Positions 54,168 to 62,304 of a stretch of 64,000 bases of DNA are shown here, one piece after another. Positions within the stretch are counted from its first letter, which is position 1. Every line of letters begins with the position of its first letter. Position numbers and translations under genes: made by a program. Under the pieces are notes generated by a model. That model was not told the DNA's origin and did not search any database. It worked only from the letters and a program-made list of their open reading frames with translations. The DNA is from Mycobacterium sp. GA-1199 (GTDB lineage Bacteria > Actinomycetota > Actinomycetes > Mycobacteriales > Mycobacteriaceae), in NCBI RefSeq assembly GCF_001500045.1, contig NZ_LQIX01000010.1, positions 1 through 64,000 on the forward strand. The letters run 5' to 3'.

Positions 54168-55540
54168 CAGGTCCCGAGTTGCTCGTAGAACTCGACCGGG
54201 ACGCCGCCGATCCGCTGCACCGCCAACTGGCCGACGGGCTGCGGACGGCCATCAGAACGGGCCGCCTCGCACCGGGCACTCGACTGCCGTCCAGTCGCCT
54301 GCTCGCCGCCGACCTGGGAGTGTCCCGTCGGCTCGTGGTCGATGCCTACAGTCAGCTCGTCGCCGAGGGATTCCTGCTCGGCAGGCACGGATCGGGCACG
54401 GTGGTCGCCACGGTCGACACCGTCGACCGGCCGTCCCGCAGCGAGGCCGGGCCGGCGGCTCGCTACGACGTCGACTTCCTGCCGGGGTCACCGGATCTGC
54501 GGAGTTTCCCACGCGACGCCTGGCTGCGGGCGTTGAAGCAGGGCCTGGCCGATGTCGGGCCGGATGCGCTCGGTTACGTGGCGCCTCAGGGATTGTTCAC
54601 CACGCGCGTCGCAGTGGCCGATTACCTGCGACGCGTGCGCGGTGTGCTCGCCGAACCGCAACACATTGTGCTGTGCTCGGGAGCGACACAGGCCATTGCG
54701 TTGCTCGCCCGGTCACTGCCGACATCTTCGCTTGCCATGGAGGACCCGGGATTCTGGTTACACCGAATGGTGCTGCGGAACAACGGGATCGAGCCCGTAC
54801 CTGTTCCGGTGGACGAGGACGGCCTCGATGTCGGCGCGCTGACGGCCAGCGGTGCCGATGCAGTGCTCACCACCCCCGCGCACCAGTCCCCGACCGGGGT
54901 CGTGCTGTCGGCCGCGCGGCGCACCGAGCTGATGGACTGGGTTCGAGCCGGAAATCTGATCATCGAGGATGACTACGACGCCGAATACCGCTACGACCGT
55001 GCACCCGTCGGCGCGCTGCAGGGGATCGCGCCCGACCGCGTCGTCTATGTCGGCTCGACGAGCAAGACCCTGGCGCCCGGTCTTCGCATCGGCTGGATGG
55101 TGCTGCCCGCGCATCTCGTCGGCGCGGTCAAACTTGCCAAAGGTCTTGCGGACACCGGAAGTTCGGTGATGGACCAGTTGGCGTTCGCGCAGCTCCTGCG
55201 ATCGGGAGGATACGACAGGCACCTGCGCCAGATGCGTCGCCGATACCTGACCCGGCGCAATGCCCTGCTGGGGGCCCTGGGTCGGCACCTGCCGCAAGCG
55301 ACCGTGCTCGGGGCCGCGGCCGGGGTTCACCTGACGGTGCGCTTCCCCGACGGGTTCCCGCTCGAGGAGTTGGTCCGGCGGGCCACCGAACAACGGGTGC
55401 GGGTCGAGCCGCTTGCACCCTGCTACGCCGATCCGTCGTCCGCCCCGCCCGGTCTGCTCCTGGGCTACGCGAACCTCAGCGAGTCACAGATCGATTCGGG
55501 CGTACGGGTGTTGGCGCGCATCGCGCACCCCATGTCGTGA
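54149..55540 (+). CDS. MocR-family regulator (GntR winged helix fused to aminotransferase fold)
   Basis: A 463-residue fusion. The N-terminal winged helix spans about 10-80 (RTGRLAPGTRLPSSRLLAADLGVSR). A fold-type I aminotransferase domain from about 105 has the PLP lysine at about K306 (GSTSKTLAPG) and EDDYDAEYRYDR. MocR proteins bind PLP or PMP and sense vitamin B6 or amino acids such as GABA. GTG 54149 is the start; TTG 54143 is an alternative. Divergent from the membrane protein/epimerase pair, a likely target. Confidence 0.92.
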   Translation: MKSGTTSGPELLVELDRDAADPLHRQLADGLRTAIRTGRLAPGTRLPSSRLLAADLGVSRRLVVDAYSQLVAEGFLLGRHGSGTVVATVDTVDRPSRSEAGPAARYDVDFLPGSPDLRSFPRDAWLRALKQGLADVGPDALGYVAPQGLFTTRVAVADYLRRVRGVLAEPQHIVLCSGATQAIALLARSLPTSSLAMEDPGFWLHRMVLRNNGIEPVPVPVDEDGLDVGALTASGADAVLTTPAHQSPTGVVLSAARRTELMDWVRAGNLIIEDDYDAEYRYDRAPVGALQGIAPDRVVYVGSTSKTLAPGLRIGWMVLPAHLVGAVKLAKGLADTGSSVMDQLAFAQLLRSGGYDRHLRQMRRRYLTRRNALLGALGRHLPQATVLGAAAGVHLTVRFPDGFPLEELVRRATEQRVRVEPLAPCYADPSSAPPGLLLGYANLSESQIDSGVRVLARIAHPMS

Positions 55541-55542
55541 GC

Positions 55543-55628
55543 GGTGGCGGAGGGATTTGAACCCCCGGACGGTGTTAGCCGTCTCTCGCTTTCAAGGCGA
55601 GTGCATTAGGCCGCTCTGCCACGCCACC
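55543..55628 (-). tRNA. tRNA-Ser (anticodon TGA)
   Basis: An 86-nt class II tRNA on the minus strand: acceptor GGTGGCG/CGCCACC, loop CTTGAAA in stem CTCGC/GCGAG giving TGA, variable arm GACGG...CCGTC, T-arm GGGGGTTCAAATCCC. It reads UCA. The sequence is very close to tRNA-Ser(CGA) at 35066. Confidence 0.96.
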
Positions 55629-55677
55629 GCCGACAAGAGTACGGGGCGGCTCACACCGTCCGCGACGGGGAATCCCC

Positions 55678-56190
55678 TCAGACCCGGCCGAGCTTGGCGT
55701 TCATCGACCCGTTCTTGAGCCCGACGCTGATGCGCCGGCAGTTCTCACCCATCGCCGCGACCTGGGGCCGCGACAACCGGTCGAGGAAGTGCGCGCGCAC
55801 GCTCTCGCCGTAGGTGATCATCGCCTCACGCACCGCCGTGCGCCCGTCGTCGGTGATGCTGGCGAGCACACCGCGGCCGTCGTCGGGACTGGCCCCGCGA
55901 CGCACCAGGCCTGCCATCTCCAGGCGACGGATCTGCCGGGTGACCCGGCTCGGCAACGACATCAATCCCTCGGCGAGATCACCCATTCGGGCCGATCCGG
56001 TCGGTGACTTGTCGAGGATGTCGAGCAGCCTGACGTCGTTGAGCGTCAGGTGATGCTTATCCACCAGCGACCGATTCAAAGTCGCATACAGCCGCAGCGC
56101 GGCATCCAAAAAGTTTTGCCAGGACCGCTGCTCCGCGATGTCCAGCCCCGGCATGTCCCCCGCGGTACGACCCGCAATTATCCCCTCCAT
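55678..56190 (-). CDS. MarR-family transcriptional regulator
   Basis: A 170-residue winged-helix protein: HLTLNDVRLLDILDKSP, GDLAEGLMSLPSRVTRQIRRLE, and the wing VRRGASPDDGRGVLASITDDGR. ATG 56190 is chosen because TACTAT stands exactly 6 nt before it. ATG 56154 (MPGLDIAEQRSW) is a reasonable alternative, since homologues often start there. Divergent from the quinone oxidoreductase with 78 bp between, so it may regulate it in response to phenolic or oxidant ligands. Confidence 0.9.
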   Translation of the reverse strand: MEGIIAGRTAGDMPGLDIAEQRSWQNFLDAALRLYATLNRSLVDKHHLTLNDVRLLDILDKSPTGSARMGDLAEGLMSLPSRVTRQIRRLEMAGLVRRGASPDDGRGVLASITDDGRTAVREAMITYGESVRAHFLDRLSRPQVAAMGENCRRISVGLKNGSMNAKLGRV

Positions 56191-56196
56191 GCGGTC

Positions 56197-56202
56197 ATAG
56201 TA
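56197..56202 (-). promoter_or_regulatory. -10 box of the MarR gene (leaderless)
   Basis: TACTAT on the minus strand ends 6 nt before ATG 56190. Confidence 0.6.
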
Positions 56203-56255
56203 AACGGCCCTGACATTGCTGGCGACCAATTCTCAAGACTGTTGTCGCAGGCTAG

Positions 56256-56261
56256 TAGCGT
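56256..56261 (+). promoter_or_regulatory. -10 box of the quinone oxidoreductase gene (leaderless)
   Basis: TAGCGT ends 7 nt before ATG 56269 and supports that start. Confidence 0.55.
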
Positions 56262-56268
56262 TATCGGA

Positions 56269-57243
56269 ATGCATGCAATCGTGGCCGGCCCGGGAGGCCG
56301 ATTGAACTGGCAAGAGGTTCCCGACATCGCACCGAACAAGGGCGAAATTCTGATCAAGGTGGCCTCTGCCGGCATCAATCGGGCCGACCTGTTGCAGGCC
56401 GCGGGCAAGTATCCACCGCCGCCCGGCGCCAGCGAAATCCTCGGACTCGAGGTGTCAGGAACGGTCGAGGCGGTCGGTGAGCAGGCCTCCGATTGGGCAG
56501 TCGGACAACAGGTCTGCGCGTTGCTGGCGGGCGGGGGCTACGCCGAGTACGTGGCTGTACCGGCCGGGCAGGTGATGGCGCTTCCGGACTCGGTGTCCCT
56601 GCACGAGGCCGCCGGCCTGCCCGAGGTGGCTTGCACCGTGTGGTCGAACCTGGTGATGACAGCGGGGTTGACGGCCGGGCAGCTGGTTCTCATCCATGGG
56701 GGTGCCAGCGGCATCGGCACCCACGCCGTCCAGGTGGCCCGCGCGCTCGGATGCCGCGTGGCCGTGACCGCCGGATCGGCCCACAAGCTGGACCTGTGCG
56801 CCGAACTCGGGGCCGAGGTGGCGATCAACTACCGCGACGAAGACTTCGTCGAACGCGTCAAGGCCGAGGGTGGCGCCGACGTGATCCTCGACATCATGGG
56901 CGCGGCCTACCTCGACCGCAACATCGACGCGCTCGCCAACGACGGGCGACTGGTGATCATCGGGATGCAGGGCGGCGTGAAGGCCGAGCTCAACATCGGC
57001 AAGCTGCTCGCAAAGCGCGCGGGCGTCTTCGCCACCGCTCTTCGCGCGCGGCCGGTCAGCGGCCAGGGAAGCAAGAGTGACGTCGTCGCCGAGGTCGTGG
57101 CCAACGTCTGGCCCATGATCGAGCGCGGTCAGGTGCGGCCGATCATCGGCGCCGAATACCCGGTTCAGGAAGCCGCGGCGGCGCACGAGCTGCTGCAGTC
57201 AGGCGAGGTGTCGGGGAAAGTGGTTCTGCGCGTGGCCGATTAG
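56269..57243 (+). CDS. NADPH:quinone oxidoreductase (zeta-crystallin/PIG3-like)
   Basis: A 324-residue zinc-free medium-chain dehydrogenase: LIKVASAGINRADLLQAAGKY, GLEVSGTVEAVGE, NADPH-binding HGGASGIGTHAVQVARAL and VILDIMGAAYLDRNIDAL. There are no structural or catalytic zinc cysteines. It reduces quinones or enones. Homologue of Rv3777 in the same place before Rv3778c. Confidence 0.92.
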   Translation: MHAIVAGPGGRLNWQEVPDIAPNKGEILIKVASAGINRADLLQAAGKYPPPPGASEILGLEVSGTVEAVGEQASDWAVGQQVCALLAGGGYAEYVAVPAGQVMALPDSVSLHEAAGLPEVACTVWSNLVMTAGLTAGQLVLIHGGASGIGTHAVQVARALGCRVAVTAGSAHKLDLCAELGAEVAINYRDEDFVERVKAEGGADVILDIMGAAYLDRNIDALANDGRLVIIGMQGGVKAELNIGKLLAKRAGVFATALRARPVSGQGSKSDVVAEVVANVWPMIERGQVRPIIGAEYPVQEAAAAHELLQSGEVSGKVVLRVAD

Positions 57244-57251
57244 CGCAACCG

Positions 57252-58448
57252 TCAGCCCAGCGAGGCGAGCGCGCGCACCAGCTGATCGACTTCGGCGGTG
57301 GTGGTGTAGTGCGCCAGTCCCACCGTTACCGCGCCGCCGACGTCGTTGACGCCGATCACGTCCAGCACGCGCGAACTCGCATTCGATATCGCCAGGATGC
57401 CGTTGTCGGCCAGGCGCTGAACCACCCGTTCAGCGGGTACGCCGTTGACCGCGAAACTGAGCACGGGGATTCGCGATTCGGGCTGACCGATGACCATCAC
57501 CGTCGATAAGGATCGTAGCGAGATCAGCAGATAGTCGAACAGCCGGCTCATATAGGCGTTTGCGGAATGCATCGAGATCGCGAGGCGTTCGCGGCGCGTG
57601 CCACGCGCGTTCTCGTCCAGGGAGGCCAGATACTCGATGCTGGCCACCACTCCGGCAAGCAGACCGAACTGATGCGCGCCGACTTCGAGCCGCGCCGCTC
57701 CGGTCGCATCCGGATCCAGCGACACCGAACCGAAGGAGTCGATGAGCGCCGGATCGCGAAAGACCAAGGCCCCGATGGGCGGACCACCCCACCCCAATGC
57801 GTTGACCGCGACCACGTCAGCTTCGATCTCATCGATGTCCATCAGCTGGTACGGCGCGGCCGCGGAGTGGTCGACGACGACCAGTGCACCCTGATCGTGT
57901 GCCAGCTTCGTCACCGCGCGCAGGTCGGTCACGGTGCCCAAAGTCGATGAGGCAGAGGTGATTGCGACCAAGCGCGTCGGCTTGGTCACCAGGCTCTCCC
58001 ACTGCCAGCTGGGCAGCTCGCCGGTCTCGATGTCGACCTCGGCCCACTTCACCTTGGCCCCATAGCGATTCGCGGCGCGCAGCCACGGCGCGATGTTCGC
58101 CTCGTCATCAAGACGGGTGACCACCACTTCGTAACCGAGACCGACACGCGACGACGACGCGTCGGCCAGCGAGGTCAGCAGGATTGCGCGGTCGGCGCCC
58201 AGCACCACACCGCGGGGATCGGCGTTGACCAGATCGGCCACGGCCAGCCGGGCGGCCTCCAACACCGCGGCGCTGCGCTGCGCCGACGGGTGCGGACCCA
58301 CCGGGGTGGGCATCGACCCGCGGAACGCCGTGGACACCGCGCGGCCGACCGTGTCAGGCGACAACATGCCGTGCTGGGCGTCGAAACGCACCCACCCGTC
58401 GCCCAGAGAGGGGTGCAAGCCGCGCACCCGGGCGACGTCGTATGCCAT
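57252..58448 (-). CDS. Class V aminotransferase-fold protein lacking the PLP lysine (Rv3778c homologue)
   Basis: A 398-residue protein annotated as aminotransferase or cysteine desulfurase-like. The fold signatures remain: [45 protein letters not shown]. At the Schiff-base site it reads [19 protein letters not shown], where GHK(L/Y)xGPxG would be expected, so the lysine is glycine and the preceding histidine leucine. If real, it is not a normal PLP enzyme. The C-terminal block [21 protein letters not shown] is complete. A perfect 18-bp palindrome sits just upstream. Confidence 0.9.
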   Translation of the reverse strand: MAYDVARVRGLHPSLGDGWVRFDAQHGMLSPDTVGRAVSTAFRGSMPTPVGPHPSAQRSAAVLEAARLAVADLVNADPRGVVLGADRAILLTSLADASSSRVGLGYEVVVTRLDDEANIAPWLRAANRYGAKVKWAEVDIETGELPSWQWESLVTKPTRLVAITSASSTLGTVTDLRAVTKLAHDQGALVVVDHSAAAPYQLMDIDEIEADVVAVNALGWGGPPIGALVFRDPALIDSFGSVSLDPDATGAARLEVGAHQFGLLAGVVASIEYLASLDENARGTRRERLAISMHSANAYMSRLFDYLLISLRSLSTVMVIGQPESRIPVLSFAVNGVPAERVVQRLADNGILAISNASSRVLDVIGVNDVGGAVTVGLAHYTTTAEVDQLVRALASLG

Positions 58449-58852
58449 GCCAGCCCACCTTCGAGCGTCCGTGAGTTCGCGAACTCACACGATTCTGGCC
58501 GATACTCGGCCCGACCCGCCATGTCGGACTGGGTCTGCTGGGCAGCCATACTAGTCCAGTGACCTTGGCGTTCGGAGTGCTAAACCGGTTGCCGTTGCTG
58601 GTCACCCCCGCACGACGGCCGGGACGCGGCATTGAGTTAACGTACGTCTGCATCACCCGTGGTGACATTCGGTGACTCCGTTTGCTCGACCGCCGAGGAC
58701 AGCCGACGGGCCGGTTTGCGGTCACCTACCGGACTTCGCCCGTCCCCGGCGTGGGGACCGCCTCGCGCACGACCGGACTAGTGTCGCTAGTTGGCTCGGG
58801 ATCGCGGGGCGCAGCGACGAATGCCGTGGAGATTAGAGGGAACGCAGGGAGT
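58449..58852. other. 404-bp intergenic region before bpa
   Basis: No gene is convincing here. It holds the palindrome at 58471-58488, the promoter of the Rv3778c homologue and that of bpa. Around 58634-58646 is GTTAACGTACGT, and CGTGGTGAC with CGGTGAC form a loose direct repeat near 58660-58678. In M. tuberculosis the large membrane protein gene Rv3779 lies at this point as I recall; no remnant is visible. Confidence 0.6.
58471..58488. promoter_or_regulatory. Perfect 18-bp palindrome (candidate operator)
   Basis: GTGAGTTCGCGAACTCAC is self-complementary over all 18 bases, 22 bp before the ATG of the Rv3778c homologue. It is unlikely by chance and typical of a dimeric regulator site. It does not match the mycobacterial SOS box. 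The regulator is unknown. Confidence 0.75.
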
Positions 58853-59356
58853 ATGACCGACGACGACAACATCGAGATCATCAGCGGTGCCGACACCGAC
58901 GCCGAAAATGACGAGACCAACGACGGCAAGTCGTTGACCGACCTCGTCGAGCAGCCGGCGAAGGTGATGCGGATCGGCACCATGATCAAGCAGTTGCTCG
59001 AGGAGGTGCGCGCAGCGCCGCTCGACGACGCCAGCCGCAATCGGCTCCGCGAGATCCACCGCACGAGCATCACCGAACTCGAGGACGGCCTGGCTCCCGA
59101 GCTTCGCGACGAGCTCGAGCGGCTCACGCTGCCGTTCACCGAGGAGGCGGTGCCTTCGGACGCCGAGCTGCGCATCGCGCAGGCACAGCTGGTGGGGTGG
59201 CTGGAGGGCCTGTTCCACGGCATCCAGACCGCGCTGTTCGCCCAGCAGATGGCCGCACGCCAGCAGCTGGAGCAGATGCGGGGCCAGGGCGCGCTGCCGC
59301 CGGGGGTCGCGGTGCGCGGCGGTCCGTCGCATCCGGGGACCGGACAGTACCTGTAG
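58853..59356 (+). CDS. bpa: Bacterial proteasome activator Bpa/PafE
   Basis: A 167-residue protein. A disordered acidic N-terminus (DDDNIEIISG) is followed by the four-helix ring-forming core (LEEVRAAPLDDASRNRLREI, LAPELRDELERL, LVGWLEGLFHGIQTALFAQQ) and the C-terminal GQYL that docks into 20S proteasome pockets. Bpa opens the proteasome gate without ATP and promotes degradation of unfolded proteins such as HspR. Homologue of Rv3780. AGGGAG precedes the ATG. Confidence 0.94.
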   Translation: MTDDDNIEIISGADTDAENDETNDGKSLTDLVEQPAKVMRIGTMIKQLLEEVRAAPLDDASRNRLREIHRTSITELEDGLAPELRDELERLTLPFTEEAVPSDAELRIAQAQLVGWLEGLFHGIQTALFAQQMAARQQLEQMRGQGALPPGVAVRGGPSHPGTGQYL

Positions 59357-59365
59357 GGGCATGCG

Positions 59366-60157
59366 TTGGTCCCACACATCGAGACCCGCAACGCGTGGGT
59401 GGAGTTCCCGATCTTCGATGCGAAGTCACGCTCGCTGAAGAAGGCGTTCCTCGGTAAGGCCGGCGGCGCGATCGGACGCAACGACTCCAACGTCGTGGTC
59501 ATCGAGGCGCTGAGGGACATCACGATGTCGTTGGAACTCGGCGACCGGGTGGGTCTGGTGGGGCACAACGGTGCGGGCAAGTCGACTCTGCTGCGGCTGC
59601 TGTCGGGTATCTACGAGCCCACCCGGGGGGTGGCGACCGTCCGCGGCCGGGTGGCGCCGGTGTTCGACCTCGGCGTCGGGATGGATCCGGAGATCTCCGG
59701 CTTCGAGAACATCATCATCCGCGGCCTGTTCCTGGGGCAGACGCGCAAGCAGATGTTGGCCAAGATCGACGAGATCGCCGAGTTCACCGAGCTCGGGGAT
59801 TACCTGTCGATGCCGTTGCGCACCTATTCCACCGGAATGCGGGTGCGTCTGGCGATGGGGGTGGTGACCAGCATCGACCCCGAGATCCTGTTGCTCGACG
59901 AGGGCATCGGCGCGGTGGATGCCGAGTTTCTGAAGAAGGCGCAGACCCGGTTGGCCGAACTCGTCGCGCGCTCGGGCATCCTGGTGTTCGCCAGCCACTC
60001 CAACGAGTTCCTGGCCCGGCTGTGCAACACCGCGATGTGGATCGACCACGGCACGATCAAGATGACCGGCGGCATCGAGGACGTCGTGCGTGCCTATGAG
60101 GGCGAAGACGCCGCCCGGCATGTCCGGGAAGTGCTCGAAGAGACGCGCCAGAAGTGA
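59366..60157 (+). CDS. wzt: Galactan ABC exporter ATPase Wzt (Rv3781 homologue)
   Basis: A 263-residue ABC ATPase of the ABC-2 polysaccharide export class. Walker A is GHNGAGKST (K71), the signature YSTGMRVRLA, Walker B EILLLDEGIGAVD and the H-loop FASHSNEF. With Wzm it flips the lipid-linked galactan across the membrane. The only start before the in-frame TAG is TTG 59366, with a weak GGGG site; TTG initiation is unusual. GlfT1 follows by GTGA overlap. Confidence 0.93.
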   Translation: MVPHIETRNAWVEFPIFDAKSRSLKKAFLGKAGGAIGRNDSNVVVIEALRDITMSLELGDRVGLVGHNGAGKSTLLRLLSGIYEPTRGVATVRGRVAPVFDLGVGMDPEISGFENIIIRGLFLGQTRKQMLAKIDEIAEFTELGDYLSMPLRTYSTGMRVRLAMGVVTSIDPEILLLDEGIGAVDAEFLKKAQTRLAELVARSGILVFASHSNEFLARLCNTAMWIDHGTIKMTGGIEDVVRAYEGEDAARHVREVLEETRQK

Positions 60158-61110
60158 CCGCCGACGAGCGCTTGCCCGAGGAGCCCAGCCCCGTCATATG
60201 CGCGGTGGTGGTCACCCACCGTCGTCCCGACGACTTGGCGAAGTCACTGGAGTCGGTGTCGGCCCAGACCCGCGCCCCCGACCACCTGATCGTCGTCGAC
60301 AACGACGACGATCCCCGCGTCGCCGAGCTGGTCGCCGGGCAACCCCTCCCATCCACCTATCTCGGATCCCGCCGAAACCTCGGCGGGGCAGGCGGTTTCG
60401 CGTTGGGCATGCTGCACGCGCTGGCGCTCGGCGCGGACTGGGTGTGGTTGGCCGACGACGACGGCCGTCCCGCCGACTCGGAGGTGCTGGGCACGCTGAT
60501 CGACTGCGCCGCCCGACACGGACTCGCCGAGGTGTCGCCGATGGTCTGTGACATGACCGACCCCGGACGGCTGGCGTTTCCGCTGCGTCGCGGGCTGGTG
60601 TGGCGTCGCCGCGTCGACGAGTTGCGCACCGAATCGACTGAGGTGGGGGCACCTCCCGCTTGCGGGGGACTGTTGCCGGGCATCGCATCACTGTTCAACG
60701 GCGCGCTGTTCGCCGCTGCGACGCTGGAGGCGACCGGCGTGCCTGACCTGCGCCTGTTCGTGCGCGGCGACGAGACCGAACTGCATCGCAGGCTGGTCCG
60801 GTCCGGGCTGCCGTTCGGCACCTGCCTCGACGCGGTGTACCTGCATCCGCAGGGCGGTGACGAGTTCAAACCGATCCTCGGCGGCCGGATGCATACGCAA
60901 TATCCGGACAACGCGGCCAAACGCTTCTACACCTACCGCAATCGCGGATATCTGTTGTCCCAGCCGGGATTGCGTCGACTGCAGTTACAGGAATGGGCGC
61001 GCTTCGGTTGGTTCTTCCTGGTGTCCCGCCGCGACCCGGCCGGGCTGATGGAGTGGATCCGGTTGCGGCGCATGGGCCGCAAGGAGAGGTTCGGGAGGCT
61101 TCAGCCGTGA
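60154..61110 (+). CDS. glfT1: Galactofuranosyltransferase GlfT1 (Rv3782 homologue)
   Basis: A 318-residue GT2 glycosyltransferase that adds the first two galactofuranose residues to the decaprenyl-PP-GlcNAc-Rha primer. VVVTHRRPDDLAKSLESV and VVDNDDD mark the nucleotide fold. LADDDGRPAD is the metal DxD site and LFVRGDETELHRRL the acceptor-site acid. HPQGGDEF and the C-terminal basic helices also fit. At about residues 165-175 it reads ESTEVGAPPACGGLLPGIAS, which appears to contain a short in-frame insertion (see repeat at 60642). The GTG overlaps the wzt stop. Confidence 0.93.
   Translation: MTADERLPEEPSPVICAVVVTHRRPDDLAKSLESVSAQTRAPDHLIVVDNDDDPRVAELVAGQPLPSTYLGSRRNLGGAGGFALGMLHALALGADWVWLADDDGRPADSEVLGTLIDCAARHGLAEVSPMVCDMTDPGRLAFPLRRGLVWRRRVDELRTESTEVGAPPACGGLLPGIASLFNGALFAAATLEATGVPDLRLFVRGDETELHRRLVRSGLPFGTCLDAVYLHPQGGDEFKPILGGRMHTQYPDNAAKRFYTYRNRGYLLSQPGLRRLQLQEWARFGWFFLVSRRDPAGLMEWIRLRRMGRKERFGRLQP
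60642..60671. repeat. Hairpin-like GC-rich insertion within glfT1
   Basis: A 30-bp stretch of GGTGGGGGCACC and CTCCCGCTTGCGGGGG can form a stem around the central TCCCGC-TT-GCGGGA-like core. It encodes the non-conserved EVGAPPACGGL part of GlfT1, in frame. I have seen similar G/C-rich hairpin repeats in other mycobacterial genomes, but could not check this one. Confidence 0.5.
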
Positions 61111-61937
61111 CGTTCACCGACGCCGCTGCGCAGTCGAAGACCATGAGCCGGGCCTGGGGCGACCTGGTCGCCGGCTTCGGCAAGCACGAACTGTGGTTGC
61201 ACCTCGGCTGGCAAGACATCAAACAGCGTTACCGCCGCTCGGTTCTCGGCCCGTTCTGGATCACGATCGCCACCGGCGCGACAGCGGTCGCGATGGGGCT
61301 GCTCTACTCGAAGCTGTTCAAACTCGAGCTCTCCGAACATCTTCCGTACGTCACCCTCGGACTGATCGTGTGGAACCTGATCAACGCGGCGATCCTGGAG
61401 GGCGCCGACGTGTTCGTCGCCAACGAGGGTTTGATCAAACAGCTGCCAACACCGCTGTCGGTACACGTCTACCGGCTGGTGTGGCGACAGATGATCCTGT
61501 TCGCCCACAACATGATCATCTTCGTGATCATCGCGATCATCTACCCCAAGCCGTGGAGTTGGACGGACTTGGCGGTCATTCCGGCGCTGGGTCTGATCGT
61601 GCTCAACTGCATCTGGGTGGCGTTGTGTTTCGGCATCCTGGCCACCCGCTACCGCGACATCAGCCCGCTGCTGGTCAGCCTGGTGCAGCTGTTGTTCTTC
61701 ATGACCCCGATCATCTGGAACGAGTCCACCCTGCGACAGCAGGGCGCCGAGCGGTACACCAAGATCGTCGAGCTCAATCCGCTGCTGCACTATCTCGACA
61801 TCGTGCGGGCCCCGCTGCTCGGCGCCGACCAGGAACTGCGCCACTGGGTGGTGGTGATCGTGCTGACCGTGGTCGGGTGGATCTTCGCGGCGTTCGCCAT
61901 GCGGCAGTACCGCGGCCGCGTCGCATACTGGGTGTGA
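61107..61937 (+). CDS. wzm: Galactan ABC exporter permease Wzm (Rv3783 homologue)
   Basis: A 276-residue ABC-2 permease with six helices: WQDIKQRYRRSVLGPFWITI near the N-terminus, TATAVAMGLLYSKLF, GLIVWNLINAAILEG, MILFAHNMIIFVIIAIIY, ILATRYRDISPLLVSLVQLLFFMTPIIW and a last segment. It is the channel partner of Wzt for lipid-linked galactan. The GTG overlaps the glfT1 stop, so wzt-glfT1-wzm form one coupled operon. Confidence 0.95.
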   Translation: MTFTDAAAQSKTMSRAWGDLVAGFGKHELWLHLGWQDIKQRYRRSVLGPFWITIATGATAVAMGLLYSKLFKLELSEHLPYVTLGLIVWNLINAAILEGADVFVANEGLIKQLPTPLSVHVYRLVWRQMILFAHNMIIFVIIAIIYPKPWSWTDLAVIPALGLIVLNCIWVALCFGILATRYRDISPLLVSLVQLLFFMTPIIWNESTLRQQGAERYTKIVELNPLLHYLDIVRAPLLGADQELRHWVVVIVLTVVGWIFAAFAMRQYRGRVAYWV

Positions 61938-61980
61938 GCCCACGCGGAACTTCGGCGTCGGCCGCTACCGTTATGCGGTT

Positions 61981-62298
61981 ATGAGCATCCCGCCATATCA
62001 GCCGCCGTCATCTCCGCCGTCCGCGCCGACGGGCACGTTGACCTGCCCGAAGTGTGCGGGCTCGATGCGGACCTACGAACGCAACGGCATCCACCTGGAG
62101 CAGTGCGACACCTGCCGGGGCATCTTCCTGGACTTCGGCGAGCTCGAGTCGCTGACGCAGATGGAGAACCGGTTCGTGCAGGCAGCGCCGCCCCCGCCGC
62201 CGGCCCAGCCGGGATACGGATACGGCCCGGGTTGGGGGCATCGCGGCAACAAGTACTACCGCAAGCAGGGGTTCGGCCGGCTGTTCTTCTCCAGCTAA
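61981..62298 (+). CDS. Small TFIIB-type zinc-ribbon protein
   Basis: A 105-residue protein. The zinc ribbon is CPKCAGSMRTYERNGIHLEQCDTCRGIFLDFGELE, with C-x2-C and C-x2-C ligands (zf-TFIIB family). A Pro/Gly/Tyr-rich linker (PPPPPAQPGYGYGPGWG) and a basic C-terminus follow. Function unknown; these proteins are common beside envelope genes. Confidence 0.87.
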   Translation: MSIPPYQPPSSPPSAPTGTLTCPKCAGSMRTYERNGIHLEQCDTCRGIFLDFGELESLTQMENRFVQAAPPPPPAQPGYGYGPGWGHRGNKYYRKQGFGRLFFSS

Positions 62299-62304
62299 GG
62301 GGTA

